Shown: positions 24,662 through 32,989 of the stretch, piece by piece
Layout: each line of letters begins with the position of its first letter
Position numbering within the stretch: the stretch's first letter is position 1
IMG/VR virus record: IMGVR_UViG_3300046011_006981
Coordinates: 1 to 39,512 of that record
Direction: 5' to 3' (one strand)
Length of the DNA: 39,512 bases
Source of the DNA: a virus
Translations under genes and position numbers: made by a program
The notes under the pieces: generated by a model
Seen by the model: only the letters and a program-made list of their open reading frames with translations
What the model was told of the DNA's origin: nothing
Databases searched by the model: none

Positions 24662-25777
24662 ATGGGCGGAAAATTATTAAAAAGCTGGGAGTTACCTGAA
24701 TATCGAATGAACGCAGAAGAATTCAATCAATATTCGACTGAACTTATTAAAATTTTCAATGAAGATTTATTGACAGATAAATACAAGTTCGATAATTATC
24801 GAAACATCATCCATACAAATTATATCCAAATTCCAGCACAAATAAGATCAAAATCATCTTTCGGTGATATTGATATCTTAATCGGTATTGATGACTTTAA
24901 GGGACCGATATGGTATTTAGCTGGTAATAAACTAACAACAACGGACTATATTTTGGAAAAGTTCGGTGTTAGACCTCATGTGAATGATTCAGTGTATTCT
25001 TTCCCTTATAAGGGAGTTCAAGTGGATATGTGTTTTTACCCAAGAGAGGATTTCCATTCAGCGTTGAATTATATGGCCCACTCAGACGCGAGCAACCTCC
25101 TTGGGCGCGTTTTCCATAAGATGGGGCTGCATTTTGGACATACAGGACTGTCGTTCTGGATTCGCCAAGGGATGTTTGATAATAATGTCACATGGAGTGA
25201 TAATGACCATATCTATGAGAAGGTAATCCTTACTAAGAACATGGAAGATATCTGCAAAATTGGTGGGTTTGATTATTCTAAATGGGAAGCGGGCTTCGAC
25301 ACAAATGAAGAGGTATATCGATTTGTCACTGAATCAGAATATTTCAAAAAAGAACTGTTTGCATTTGAAAATCTAAACCATACCAATAGGGTTAGAAATA
25401 AGAAAAGACCCATGTATGCGGAATTCGTGGAGTGGCTGGAAACGACCAACCCAGACGAATCTGGTAAAAAAGAATTCTTAGATAAATCCACCTATGCATT
25501 GATCTATCAGAAGAAGTTCCCACATCTTCAAAAGGCTATTTCAAAATATTATTTTGAATATAATGTAACGAAATGCTTAAAGTCGAAGCTGAATGGTCGT
25601 ATCGTAATGGACATTCTAGGAACTGAAGATGGTAGGACCGTAGGACAAATCATGTCGGCTATTAAGAAAGAATACACGACTATGGAACTTATCGGAAAAA
25701 CCGAATCCGAAATTCGAGTAATAATCGGAGATGCAGCGGCATATTTAGCACATCAAAATCATTTAATGTTACAATGA
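24662..25777 (+). CDS. DNA polymerase beta-like nucleotidyltransferase
   Basis: The 371-residue product has SFGDIDILIG (about residues 66-75), the GS/G...DhD motif of the pol-beta superfamily. YKGVQVDMCFYP (about 117-128) supplies the third Asp, and the thumb-like ALNYMAHSDASNLLGRVFHKMG resembles pol X (tGS..hN..lR..A...G). The C-terminal half is helical. Substrate unknown: short-gap DNA synthesis or tRNA end repair are both possible. Several tRNAs here lack encoded CCA, which makes the latter attractive but unproven. Confidence 0.7.
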   Translation: MGGKLLKSWELPEYRMNAEEFNQYSTELIKIFNEDLLTDKYKFDNYRNIIHTNYIQIPAQIRSKSSFGDIDILIGIDDFKGPIWYLAGNKLTTTDYILEKFGVRPHVNDSVYSFPYKGVQVDMCFYPREDFHSALNYMAHSDASNLLGRVFHKMGLHFGHTGLSFWIRQGMFDNNVTWSDNDHIYEKVILTKNMEDICKIGGFDYSKWEAGFDTNEEVYRFVTESEYFKKELFAFENLNHTNRVRNKKRPMYAEFVEWLETTNPDESGKKEFLDKSTYALIYQKKFPHLQKAISKYYFEYNVTKCLKSKLNGRIVMDILGTEDGRTVGQIMSAIKKEYTTMELIGKTESEIRVIIGDAAAYLAHQNHLMLQ

Positions 25778-25977
25778 AAAATCAATTTACAAACAGAGAA
25801 ATAGCATGTATAGTATGGAATACCATGTATCCTGATCGACGCCCTTTCTCTGAAATAGGAGAATCAGCCAAAGAAGAATGGGAAAAATGGGTCGAAATCG
25901 CATCTAAAGTATTCCATTTAAACCAAACGTTGACTGATGCTTTTATAGCTGACCTTAAGACCTTACAAAAACTATGA
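25774..25977 (+). CDS. Unknown 67-residue helical protein
   Basis: ATGA overlap with the nucleotidyltransferase gene implies coupled translation. Sequence REIACIVWNTMYP...WEKWVEIASKV is helical. No family is recognised. Confidence 0.65.
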   Translation: MKNQFTNREIACIVWNTMYPDRRPFSEIGESAKEEWEKWVEIASKVFHLNQTLTDAFIADLKTLQKL

Positions 25978-26327
25978 AAGATTATTCTGAGTATAATGTA
26001 CCCGAATTCTTCGTGGATACAACTTTTCCGACTCGATATGATTGGTGGTGTTGGCATCCGTTGTGGGAAAAATGGGTAAAAAGTTGTTGGGGTGGAGCAA
26101 CAGAAGAAGCGGCTTTTACCGCCATCAAATATGATGCTGATATTTTAGAGGCAGTGGGCGATCCCCATGCACATAAAATCGATCTTTACCATAACAAACT
26201 TATTAGACATAGTGTGGTAAGTGGCTACGAGGAAGTATATGATATGCCATGTAAAAAGACCGATGCATGGGATAGATGTTTAGAATTGAAAGAGAAAGGG
26301 TTATATAGAAACAACGACATATTATGA
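25974..26327 (+). CDS. Unknown 117-residue Trp-rich protein
   Basis: Overlaps both neighbours by 4 nt. Contains RYDWWCWHPLWEKWVKSCWGG and GDPHAHKIDLY. No family is recognised. Confidence 0.65.
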   Translation: MKDYSEYNVPEFFVDTTFPTRYDWWCWHPLWEKWVKSCWGGATEEAAFTAIKYDADILEAVGDPHAHKIDLYHNKLIRHSVVSGYEEVYDMPCKKTDAWDRCLELKEKGLYRNNDIL

Positions 26328-26869
26328 AATTTTGGTTTCCAATAAATTTTGAACTAGTTCGGGGTATACCGATCAATTCACATCCTGGCGCATTTGGTTG
26401 TGCTCGAAAACACAACTTCCATGAAGGTATTGATCTTTATGGAAAACCTGGAGATGTGGTAACTGCAATACGACCAGGTAAGGTGATATCTAATAGCACC
26501 TTCACTGGACCTTCCGAAGGTCATCCGTGGTGGTTAGAGACACATGCACTATTAATTCAGGATGAGGATGGATATTATGTCTATGGCGAATTGAACTCCG
26601 AGCTTAAAGCTGGAGATAATGTGACTGTTGGACAGAATATAGGTCAACTGACTCCTGTCTTACCTGATTACAAATTCAGGCCCGACATTCCAGGGCATTC
26701 GGTGACTATGCTTCACTTAGAGAGATGGAGTAACCAATATGACCCCGCAACTGGTTGGACTGCATGGAAAACACGAGAAAGTCGTCCGAAATATCTGGAA
26801 GACCCAACAGTAACTCTAATAAACATCTTGACAGAACGCAGAAGAGAGGTTAAACTGTTAACACTATGA
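26324..26869 (+). CDS. M23 (LytM)-like peptidase domain protein
   Basis: The 181-residue product has HEGIDLYGKPGDVVTAIRPGKV (first His and Asp zinc ligands at about 33-37) and a second site VTMLHLERW, where the usual HxH is MxH. The lysostaphin-type M23 beta fold is clear (DDGYYVYGEL, AGDNVTVGQNIG). With one ligand altered, activity on peptidoglycan is uncertain. No signal peptide. ATGA overlap with the upstream gene. Confidence 0.7.
   Translation: MKFWFPINFELVRGIPINSHPGAFGCARKHNFHEGIDLYGKPGDVVTAIRPGKVISNSTFTGPSEGHPWWLETHALLIQDEDGYYVYGELNSELKAGDNVTVGQNIGQLTPVLPDYKFRPDIPGHSVTMLHLERWSNQYDPATGWTAWKTRESRPKYLEDPTVTLINILTERRREVKLLTL
26828..26856 (+). promoter_or_regulatory. Possible promoter before coaB
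   Basis: TTGACA (26828-26833), a 17-nt spacer and TAAACT (26851-26856) inside the end of the M23 gene, 9 nt before ATG 26866. Confidence 0.55.
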
Positions 26870-27522
26870 AAGTTTTAATTACAAGCGGAGGAACGAAAGT
26901 TCCCATCGATGATGTGCGATTTATCGGAAACATGAGTTCTGGTAAATTTGGAGCATCATTAGCTGATGAATTCGACCAGAGAAATATAGATGTCATACTA
27001 TGGAAAGCTAAGGAAAGCGTCACCCCAAACGGATTATATACAGCATGTTGTAACGGGAGGATAGATTCCGCGATATTAGACTATAAAAATTATGATGAAT
27101 ATCTACAAGTGATCGAGCTTGCAAAGGTTCAAAAACCTGATATAATATTGAGTGCTGCGGCAGTTTCAGACTATACCGTCGAAAAGACCGAAGGGAAGAT
27201 TTCTAGCGGTAGTGATGACCTCATCATCACGTTGAGAAAAGCTATCAAAGTTTTACCTAAATTGCGGGAAGCTTGCCCAAATGCAATGATCGTGGGTTTC
27301 AAATTATTGGTTAGCCCTACATACGATGACGTATATTATGCTGTTCAGAAAGTTCTCAATAGTGGTGCAGATTATGTCGTCTATAATGATCTAACGGAAA
27401 TACGAAAAGGGAACACTAAAAGATTAGTATTTAAAAAAGATATGTCTTTCCGTGTAACCACCGACGAAAAACAACTAACACAGTATATACTAGATGAATA
27501 TTCTTCACGGCTTGACGGGTAG
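26866..27522 (+). CDS. coaB: Phosphopantothenoylcysteine synthetase (CoaB) homologue
   Basis: The 218-residue product matches the CoaB half of bacterial CoaBC/Dfp. It opens with VLITSGGTKVPIDDVRFIGN, followed by MSSGKFGASLAD. Later come LSAAAVSDY...GKI.S and VGFKL, then VVYNDL and NTKRLVF near the C terminus. CoaB ligates phosphopantothenate to cysteine in coenzyme A synthesis. In bacteria it is normally the C-terminal half of a CoaC-CoaB fusion; here it is separate and precedes CoaC, overlapping it by 29 nt. Confidence 0.8.
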   Translation: MKVLITSGGTKVPIDDVRFIGNMSSGKFGASLADEFDQRNIDVILWKAKESVTPNGLYTACCNGRIDSAILDYKNYDEYLQVIELAKVQKPDIILSAAAVSDYTVEKTEGKISSGSDDLIITLRKAIKVLPKLREACPNAMIVGFKLLVSPTYDDVYYAVQKVLNSGADYVVYNDLTEIRKGNTKRLVFKKDMSFRVTTDEKQLTQYILDEYSSRLDG

Positions 27523-28048
27523 TGTTGCTACCACTCTTTTCCCTAAGATAAGACAAAAATATATCTTAGATGATCAAAAAAGGTTCAAGGCAAGATTCGT
27601 CTTTACCACATCAGCCCAAAACTTCGTCTCTTTCGACGATTTCTGGTTTGGTGACGATGAGTTGAACGATGATGCGAGTGAATGGGAAGACTATCGGTAT
27701 CATAGTAAAGTCCAGCATATCGATCTTGTAAAGTGGGCAGATGCTTTCGTTATTGCTCCTTGTTCGGCGAACACTTTAGCGAAAATAGCTAATGGTATTT
27801 GCGACAATCTGCTGACTTGTGTATGCCGTGCATGGGATTTTAATAAACAATTGATAATCGCCCCAAGTATGAATACCCTTATGTGGGAACATCCGGCCAC
27901 GAAAGACCACATCGCGAAAATCACCGAATGGGGAATAGATGTTATCCCACCAATCGAAAAGACTCTTTTCTGTGGTGACACTGGAATCGGAGCATTGGCC
28001 AATATAGATGATATAATAAAATATATTCGAGAAAAAGATTCCGTTTGA
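27494..28048 (+). CDS. coaC: Phosphopantothenoylcysteine decarboxylase (CoaC) homologue
   Basis: The 184-residue HFCD-family flavoprotein has an N-terminal LHGLTGSVATTLFPKI and HIDLVKWADAFVIAPCSANTLAKIANGICDNLL. It then has IAPSMNTLMWEHPAT (the PxMNxxMW substrate motif) and a late FCGDTGIG containing the expected active-site Cys. It would decarboxylate phosphopantothenoylcysteine to phosphopantetheine using FMN. Relatives such as EpiD modify peptides, so a different substrate is possible. Overlaps coaB. Confidence 0.8.
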   Translation: MNILHGLTGSVATTLFPKIRQKYILDDQKRFKARFVFTTSAQNFVSFDDFWFGDDELNDDASEWEDYRYHSKVQHIDLVKWADAFVIAPCSANTLAKIANGICDNLLTCVCRAWDFNKQLIIAPSMNTLMWEHPATKDHIAKITEWGIDVIPPIEKTLFCGDTGIGALANIDDIIKYIREKDSV

Positions 28049-28073
28049 CAAATCGCGTTTTCGGTATTACATT
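28045..28073 (+). promoter_or_regulatory. Sigma70-type promoter
   Basis: TTGACA (28045-28050), a 17-nt spacer and TACATT (28068-28073), 8 nt before ATG 28082. It overlaps the coaC stop. Confidence 0.65.
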
Positions 28074-28081
28074 AAAGTGCA

Positions 28082-28699
28082 ATGAAGAAACAAGAAATAT
28101 TAAAGCTCAATAAGAATTTTTACCCTTTGGATGTAGCCGATTGGAAATCGGTCATGGTTGACATTGTGACTGGTGCAGCACATCCGGTAGATGTGTATTA
28201 TGAGGAAAACGAAGATGGTTCGGTGAACATGCAAAAGATCGATAGCTTTCAAGTGGTTCGAACTTTCGACGAATGGAAAGACTTACCTATTCGTGACTAT
28301 GATGATTCTGTATCGACTCCAAAAACAAAGTATCGTCTTCCTCCAATTGCAGTCTGTGCAAAATTCGATAGAATTATCAATTCTAAAGTCCTGTTCCCAA
28401 CAAAGAGTAACATCTGGAAAAGAGATGGATTTATTTGCCAATATACGGGCGAATTGTTGACCAGAGAAAATGCGAGTATCGACCATATTATCCCATCCTC
28501 TAGGGGTGGCGAAAACACTTGGGAGAACCTTGTTACCTGCGATAGAGCATTAAACACTTGGAAGGGTAATAGAACCCCTAAAGAATGTGGATTGAAGCTT
28601 ATCCGTAAGCCTGTCAAACCGAACAATGGTCTTGTTTTTGATTTCTTAAGAACCGAATGGGAAATATTCCTTGGCGGTGGAAGTTATAACGATTCTTAG
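28082..28699 (+). CDS. HNH endonuclease (HNH5/RloF-like family)
   Basis: The 205-residue product has IWKRDGFICQYTG, then ASIDHIIPSSRGGENTWENLVTC and LNTWKGNRTPKE. This is the C..C/DH..P.S.GG..T..N.v..C..N..K layout of stand-alone HNH nucleases. The second Cys of the first zinc pair is replaced (CQYTG). The long N-terminal part is an uncharacterised alpha/beta region. Unlike the homing genes it lies in line with its neighbours. Confidence 0.78.
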   Translation: MKKQEILKLNKNFYPLDVADWKSVMVDIVTGAAHPVDVYYEENEDGSVNMQKIDSFQVVRTFDEWKDLPIRDYDDSVSTPKTKYRLPPIAVCAKFDRIINSKVLFPTKSNIWKRDGFICQYTGELLTRENASIDHIIPSSRGGENTWENLVTCDRALNTWKGNRTPKECGLKLIRKPVKPNNGLVFDFLRTEWEIFLGGGSYNDS

Positions 28700-28700
28700 T

Positions 28701-28928
28701 ATGAGAAATAGAAAATACACATTCTGGTTTCATTACAATAAACCCTATTCAATGAAACATGGGACTGATAAATGGTCAGTCCACTATAGAGGCACATGTC
28801 ATATCGTCGATAAGATTATATGTAATGTGCCTACTTTTAGTAAAAATAACAAAACTCAACCACGGGTGGTGATGAAAGGTTATGCAGGGAACGTGGAAAT
28901 AAATGATGGAGTGTTAACGATATCATGA
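28701..28928 (+). CDS. Unknown 75-residue beta-rich protein
   Basis: ATG 28701 lies one nt after the HNH stop; the longer frame starts inside that gene. Short beta strands (YTFWFHYNKP, WSVHYRGTCHIV). Overlaps the next gene by 4 nt. Confidence 0.6.
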   Translation: MRNRKYTFWFHYNKPYSMKHGTDKWSVHYRGTCHIVDKIICNVPTFSKNNKTQPRVVMKGYAGNVEINDGVLTIS

Positions 28929-29137
28929 AAAAATACATCGTCCAATCTGGAAAACAATTCAATTTTAATTTCCACAATGCCGAATCTATCGTGTCGAAAA
29001 CTGCGGCAGAAGGGGATATTGTAGAATGTGAGAGAAATCAAGTATATGTCACTATAGACGATGTTCGCATCCATACTACGAACTATGCATGGATCGTATC
29101 TAAGGCAGTTACAGATGGAATTCTGACTGAAGTGTAA
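28925..29137 (+). CDS. Unknown 70-residue protein
   Basis: ATGA-coupled to the previous gene. Strand-rich (VQSGKQFNFNF, QVYVTIDDVRIHT). No family is recognised. Confidence 0.6.
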   Translation: MKKYIVQSGKQFNFNFHNAESIVSKTAAEGDIVECERNQVYVTIDDVRIHTTNYAWIVSKAVTDGILTEV

Positions 29138-29145
29138 ATATATTA

Positions 29146-29514
29146 ATGAGTTCGTTTACGAGTGCATTAATAGTTAAAAAGACAACGAAAAGAGAATGGG
29201 AAGTTGTAAATGACTTCACCTATGAAGTTGGTAGCCTCGGAAGTGGTGAAAAAATCACCGTTCCGCAAGGGTTTAAAACCGACTTAGCATCAATCCCTAG
29301 AATATTCTGGTCGCTTCTTCCTCCTGATGGGGACTATTCACAAGCATGTGTTCTACACGATTGGATGTGTGTCCAGAAAGGGCAAGTAGAAAAATACTAC
29401 GACTATAAAAAGACCTCGGATATATTCTTAGAGGCAATGGAAGTCTTAAAAGTGACTAAAGTTACTAGACAAATTCTATATAGGGGTGTTCTATGGTTCG
29501 GCCCTCGTTTTTAA
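29146..29514 (+). CDS. DUF1353 protein
   Basis: The 122-residue product carries VPQGFKTDLASIPRIFW and ACVLHDWMC, the P.GF.TDlASiPr and a..HD signatures of DUF1353, a family common in phages, often near lysis or structural genes. Biochemical function is not established. Confidence 0.78.
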   Translation: MSSFTSALIVKKTTKREWEVVNDFTYEVGSLGSGEKITVPQGFKTDLASIPRIFWSLLPPDGDYSQACVLHDWMCVQKGQVEKYYDYKKTSDIFLEAMEVLKVTKVTRQILYRGVLWFGPRF

Positions 29515-29515
29515 T

Positions 29516-29544
29516 TTGCAATATATGCGATTTATTGATAAATT
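29516..29544 (+). promoter_or_regulatory. Promoter, leaderless layout, of the IF-1 gene
   Basis: TTGCAA (29516-29521), a 17-nt spacer and TAAATT (29539-29544), exactly 5 nt before ATG 29550. Weaker hexamers but identical geometry to the other leaderless promoters. Confidence 0.6.
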
Positions 29545-29549
29545 AGTAT

Positions 29550-29771
29550 ATGTCAAAGACGCAAAATATTAAAATCATGGGTCATGTTACCCAGATTCAT
29601 GTTAATGCCCAATTCAGCGTAAAAGTCGAAAAAATCGATAAACCTCTAATATGCTACCTTGCAGGTAAAATATCTCGCGGCCAATCCAAACCCACAGTAG
29701 GGGATAGAGTCGAATTAGAGATATACCCGCAGGATTATACTAAAGGACGAATCATACGTGTTCTTAAATAA
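29550..29771 (+). CDS. infA: Translation initiation factor IF-1 homologue
   Basis: The 73-residue protein (E. coli IF-1 is 72) aligns over its length with IF-1. It has an N-terminal IKIMGHVTQIH (IF-1: IEMQGTVLET), a central CYLAGKISRG (AHISGKMRKN) and C-terminal GDRVELEIYPQDYTKGRIIRV ([21 protein letters not shown]). This is the S1-like OB fold that binds the 30S A site during initiation. Start fixed by promoter spacing; its own mRNA looks leaderless. Role in the infected cell is inferred: shifting initiation toward phage mRNAs. Confidence 0.85.
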   Translation: MSKTQNIKIMGHVTQIHVNAQFSVKVEKIDKPLICYLAGKISRGQSKPTVGDRVELEIYPQDYTKGRIIRVLK

Positions 29772-29779
29772 ATAAAGTA

Positions 29780-30505
29780 ATGACGTTAAAAAACTTTATT
29801 ATACAAGAGAGGGCATATTTCTCAGACCTCTCCACCTTCTCCGAAGAAATCATTTCTCAACTAACCGAGAAGATTAAAAATAAGAAGAATATTAGATCAG
29901 GCGATTCGTTCGTCGTAGAATTAGGCGATAATCATGATCTTGAAATTAAATTCTATAAAGAATATTCGCGCAGAGCAAGGGCATTCATCAATGAAAACCC
30001 TGAAGTGGAGGAAGGTGTTCAGGCACTTTATTTCGATAATACTACTGATAAAGCCGATGGGACCATAGAAATCTACCTGAACCATGCAAAGACATACTAC
30101 TATAAAGATGTCGATTCGATTGCTATTGTGAACAGCCGCCTACCGAAGTTCATTAAAGAAATTCTTCGCCATGAAATAACCCATGCATACGAATCAAATG
30201 TAATGGGATTCAACGAAATTCGTCCTAAACGCGAAGAGAATCCGACATATGATGATTATGTTAATTCGGACGAAGAGGTAAATGCGAAATTCAACGAACT
30301 GATCGCATCTGTGATCTCAGGTGATAATCTCGTGAAATACTATATTGCTGCGGGGGATGCTAATGCTGCTATGAGAGCATTAGTTATGAAAATCAAACAT
30401 GAACCCTCTATCGTCGATCTATCCGATGAAAATAAGAAGTGGATTCTCAAAACTGCATACACAACTATTCAAGATGAAATCGATAAGACTTTCATCGAAC
30501 CATAA
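29780..30505 (+). CDS. Zincin-type metallopeptidase-like protein
   Basis: The 241-residue product has a clear HExxH zinc motif, LRHEITHAYES (HEITH at 131-135), within a helix. A downstream acidic DEEVNAKFNELIAS may supply the third ligand Glu. No signal peptide. Related phage proteins occur near virion genes; the substrate is unknown. Ends at the terminator shared with the opposite-strand block. Confidence 0.72.
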   Translation: MTLKNFIIQERAYFSDLSTFSEEIISQLTEKIKNKKNIRSGDSFVVELGDNHDLEIKFYKEYSRRARAFINENPEVEEGVQALYFDNTTDKADGTIEIYLNHAKTYYYKDVDSIAIVNSRLPKFIKEILRHEITHAYESNVMGFNEIRPKREENPTYDDYVNSDEEVNAKFNELIASVISGDNLVKYYIAAGDANAAMRALVMKIKHEPSIVDLSDENKKWILKTAYTTIQDEIDKTFIEP

Positions 30506-30509
30506 AACG

Positions 30510-30546
30510 AAAAAAGGCCACTCTTATTAGAAGTGGCCTTTTTTTA
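30510..30546. terminator. Bidirectional terminator between convergent units
   Basis: AAAGGCCACT/AGTGGCC-TTT stem (30513-30522 with 30532-30541) has an A run on its 5' side and a T run on its 3' side. It can terminate both the plus-strand metallopeptidase unit and the minus-strand tail tube unit. Confidence 0.9.
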
Positions 30547-30561
30547 TTGTTTATTTAATTG

Positions 30562-31230
30562 TTATCGGCTCGGAACTGCAATACCGCATGATTGCGCTGA
30601 TTTACCGGAGTTAGCCTCTAAGGATTGATATACATTATCAATTTCCATTGCTTGCCTGTTTGATGCATCAATCGATCCTGTATCGGAAAGATTTAATGGA
30701 CGCCAATACTGATATTGGAGAGCAACACTAAAGTTGGTAACTTCGATTGCAGTTTGGTCATAACTAATTTCGCCGACTGATTGCGGATAGACACCGATAA
30801 GACGATATCCTTTAATACCTTCGCACCCTGGAGTGAATACTGCAATATCTAAGCTAGAAGTATCGCACGGAAATTGAAATGCACCACACATCGATTGCTC
30901 GTTCATAGTCTCGAAAGACCAACGTTCGAAGCTATCACGGAGGAAATAATCGCCTGGAGTTCTAAATGAAACGGTCCAAGGATTAGGTTCGTATGAAGTC
31001 TGTCCAGGGATTTTAAAATTAAAACCTCCGACTGGAACGTCGATATTGGTAATGTTTTTACCAGGGACAACCAAGGTTGTTGCATAGTAATGACCACCAT
31101 TATCGATCAAATCTCTTCTAACATAGGATGGGACACCAGGGCCGACATCCAATATACGGATTTGATTTTGACGAGAAAAATCGTGTCTTTGAAAGACTTG
31201 CTTTGCTATAGAGAGAGAACCTAATGACAT
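30562..31230 (-). CDS. Tail tube protein (T4 gp19-like)
   Basis: The 222-residue product has the gp19 order of segments: VVPGKNITNIDVPVGGFNFKI, PWTVSFRTPGDYFLRDSFERW, then YRLIGVYPQSVGEISYDQT and VTNFSVALQYQYW. T4 gp19 (163 residues) has P.G...KIPVGF.N.KI, WTV.v.ND...R..F..W and G.WP..VGE...D...E...F.VTLA.DYW. It polymerises into the inner tube of contractile tails. The extra length is mainly an insertion with several Cys (CGAFQFPCDT, TPGCEG). Confidence 0.85.
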   Translation of the reverse strand: MSLGSLSIAKQVFQRHDFSRQNQIRILDVGPGVPSYVRRDLIDNGGHYYATTLVVPGKNITNIDVPVGGFNFKIPGQTSYEPNPWTVSFRTPGDYFLRDSFERWSFETMNEQSMCGAFQFPCDTSSLDIAVFTPGCEGIKGYRLIGVYPQSVGEISYDQTAIEVTNFSVALQYQYWRPLNLSDTGSIDASNRQAMEIDNVYQSLEANSGKSAQSCGIAVPSR

Positions 31231-31281
31231 ATGAATTATTTATCATATGGATCAGATTTTCCTATAAAATAAATTTACAAG

Positions 31282-31605
31282 CTATTCTACAATGAAAGTG
31301 ACTTCTTCGATGTCATGTGCTTCTGCAACAGATGAGTCTAATGAATACTTCATAGGAATAGCCCCTTTACTGTGTAGGTATTGCTCAATGTCTCCAGAAA
31401 CCGTCTGAGTATAGTTAAGAATTGCACTATATGGGATATCACGCTCTTGTATCTCCTCTTTATATGAGGTTTCTCCGAGGTTGATAAATTTTAACCCATT
31501 ACAGAAGGCGAACCATGTCGATAGTTCGGCAGAACTCATTTCAGATGCGGATTTTAACGAGTTATCTTTATTAGATAATTTCAATTCGGTTTTTGGTATT
31601 TTCAT
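31282..31605 (-). CDS. Unknown 107-residue protein
   Basis: Minus-strand gene upstream of the tail tube gene. Mixed alpha/beta sequence (ELSTWFAFCNGLKF, IEQYLHSKGAIPMKY) ending in an acidic strand. It overlaps the 195-residue gene by 35 nt. Possibly a virion or assembly protein from context only. Confidence 0.65.
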   Translation of the reverse strand: MKIPKTELKLSNKDNSLKSASEMSSAELSTWFAFCNGLKFINLGETSYKEEIQERDIPYSAILNYTQTVSGDIEQYLHSKGAIPMKYSLDSSVAEAHDIEEVTFIVE

Positions 31606-32158
31606 ATGGTTTTATTGTTATTGATCCTACGTGTGGAATTTTATGTAATTTGAGCGTGTGAAATTCTGGAAGATTGTTGTTCAGTTGCCGTGCAACGAAT
31701 TCAACATTCGATTCTTCGATACCACTGTCTTTAGTGTGGAACAATACCATTGATCTCATCGAATTAAATTCTTGATTTCCTTTGGAAGACTTATTGAATA
31801 ATTCAAATGCAACCTTTATATGGCGTGATAACTCTTGAAGTATTTCACCATGACGATACCAGAACTTGATAGGATTCGTTCTCATCAATATCTCACAGTC
31901 CTTACACATGAATTCCTTTGCGATCTTTTCCTCAGAACCCCAATAGTCGAAATACGACTGATATTGGTCAGGATTTAAAATTTTCGATTCAGAGCAATAT
32001 GCACATTCAACCGTCCGGTTCGTCCTAGGAAGCCTCTCCCTCTCTTCGGTTAAGACTTTCTTCTTAACGCTGGAGGTTTTCTCTGGGACTTCTTTGCTCG
32101 AAGCTTTGGGTTTTTTGCTCGAAAAATCGGGCATTTCTATTTCTTGTATATTTTCCAT
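31571..32158 (-). CDS. Protein with CxxC zinc pair
   Basis: The 195-residue product has a Lys/Ser-rich N terminus, then VECAYCSESK and EFMCKDCEILM, two CxxC pairs about 38 residues apart forming a likely zinc site. A helical half and a beta-like C terminus follow. No known phage family assigned. Confidence 0.68.
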   Translation of the reverse strand: MENIQEIEMPDFSSKKPKASSKEVPEKTSSVKKKVLTEERERLPRTNRTVECAYCSESKILNPDQYQSYFDYWGSEEKIAKEFMCKDCEILMRTNPIKFWYRHGEILQELSRHIKVAFELFNKSSKGNQEFNSMRSMVLFHTKDSGIEESNVEFVARQLNNNLPEFHTLKLHKIPHVGSITIKPYENTKNRIEII

Positions 32159-32173
32159 AAAATTTGTGATCGG

Positions 32174-32584
32174 TTATATGAGTGCCGATATCATACCCAA
32201 AAGATACACCCTAAACGAAGTGTTGTCAATGCTTTCTTTTGATACCGATTTAATATCAATATCTTTTAGTTTATTTTCAATTCGGATTAAGTCTGAATCG
32301 CTATATGTGTTTCGAAGACTCTGCAAAAAGAATCGGGTAAAAATATACCATATATGTTCACTGGACATATTATTATTCGTGGTTTTTGCGGCCAATTGCG
32401 CTTGTTGAAATTTTGTAAAATCTTCTGGAGTTAAAGATGCACTAAATTTATGTATGGCATCCAGAAATTCACCGATATCGATCTTTTCCCGTTGGGTCGA
32501 GGGTTCGGCTTTTATGGTCGCATCTTGGCGGGTATAATAGATATCCGACAGAGGTCGTTCAAAATCATATTCAAATCTACTCAT
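32174..32584 (-). CDS. Unknown 136-residue helical protein
   Basis: Minus-strand, same operon. Predicted helical (EFLDAIHKFSASLTPEDF, FTRFFLQSLRNTY), no motifs. Short spacing to both neighbours supports co-transcription. Confidence 0.65.
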   Translation of the reverse strand: MSRFEYDFERPLSDIYYTRQDATIKAEPSTQREKIDIGEFLDAIHKFSASLTPEDFTKFQQAQLAAKTTNNNMSSEHIWYIFTRFFLQSLRNTYSDSDLIRIENKLKDIDIKSVSKESIDNTSFRVYLLGMISALI

Positions 32585-32587
32585 ATA

Positions 32588-32989
32588 TTACATCGGTATG
32601 TTTATAGATTCTGGTGATGTGATAGCGGCAGTCATAAATGTGACATAAATCGCATTTACCTTTTTACACTGCTCGCATTTATATTCTAATTTATCTAAAT
32701 CGACTGTCTGCACCTCTTTATGTCCACAATACTGACAGACAGTATCGATGGCATATTGTTTATACGGCTTACTATTATACTCCTCCAATTTACGTTTTAT
32801 AATTAGAGTATCACGAACATATTGCAAACCATAATCTCCGAGAAATATCAAAACCACATAGGTTAAAACCCATAATGGGAATGATACTATGGGAAAAATT
32901 AAAGCTGTCGGCCATGCAAGAAGACATGATGTTATCCCTAGAAGGAATAAGGCTTTTATAATGATCAGTATTTTCTTCGATGTTTTCAT
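32588..32989 (-). CDS. Membrane protein with C-terminal zinc ribbon
   Basis: The 133-residue product has two adjacent hydrophobic segments near the N terminus (ILIIIKALFLLGITSCLLAW and LIFPIVSFPLWVLTYVVLIF), then VCQYCGHKE and YKCEQCKKV, a two-CxxC zinc ribbon. It overlaps the next upstream gene by 4 nt. Confidence 0.68.
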   Translation of the reverse strand: MKTSKKILIIIKALFLLGITSCLLAWPTALIFPIVSFPLWVLTYVVLIFLGDYGLQYVRDTLIIKRKLEEYNSKPYKQYAIDTVCQYCGHKEVQTVDLDKLEYKCEQCKKVNAIYVTFMTAAITSPESINIPM

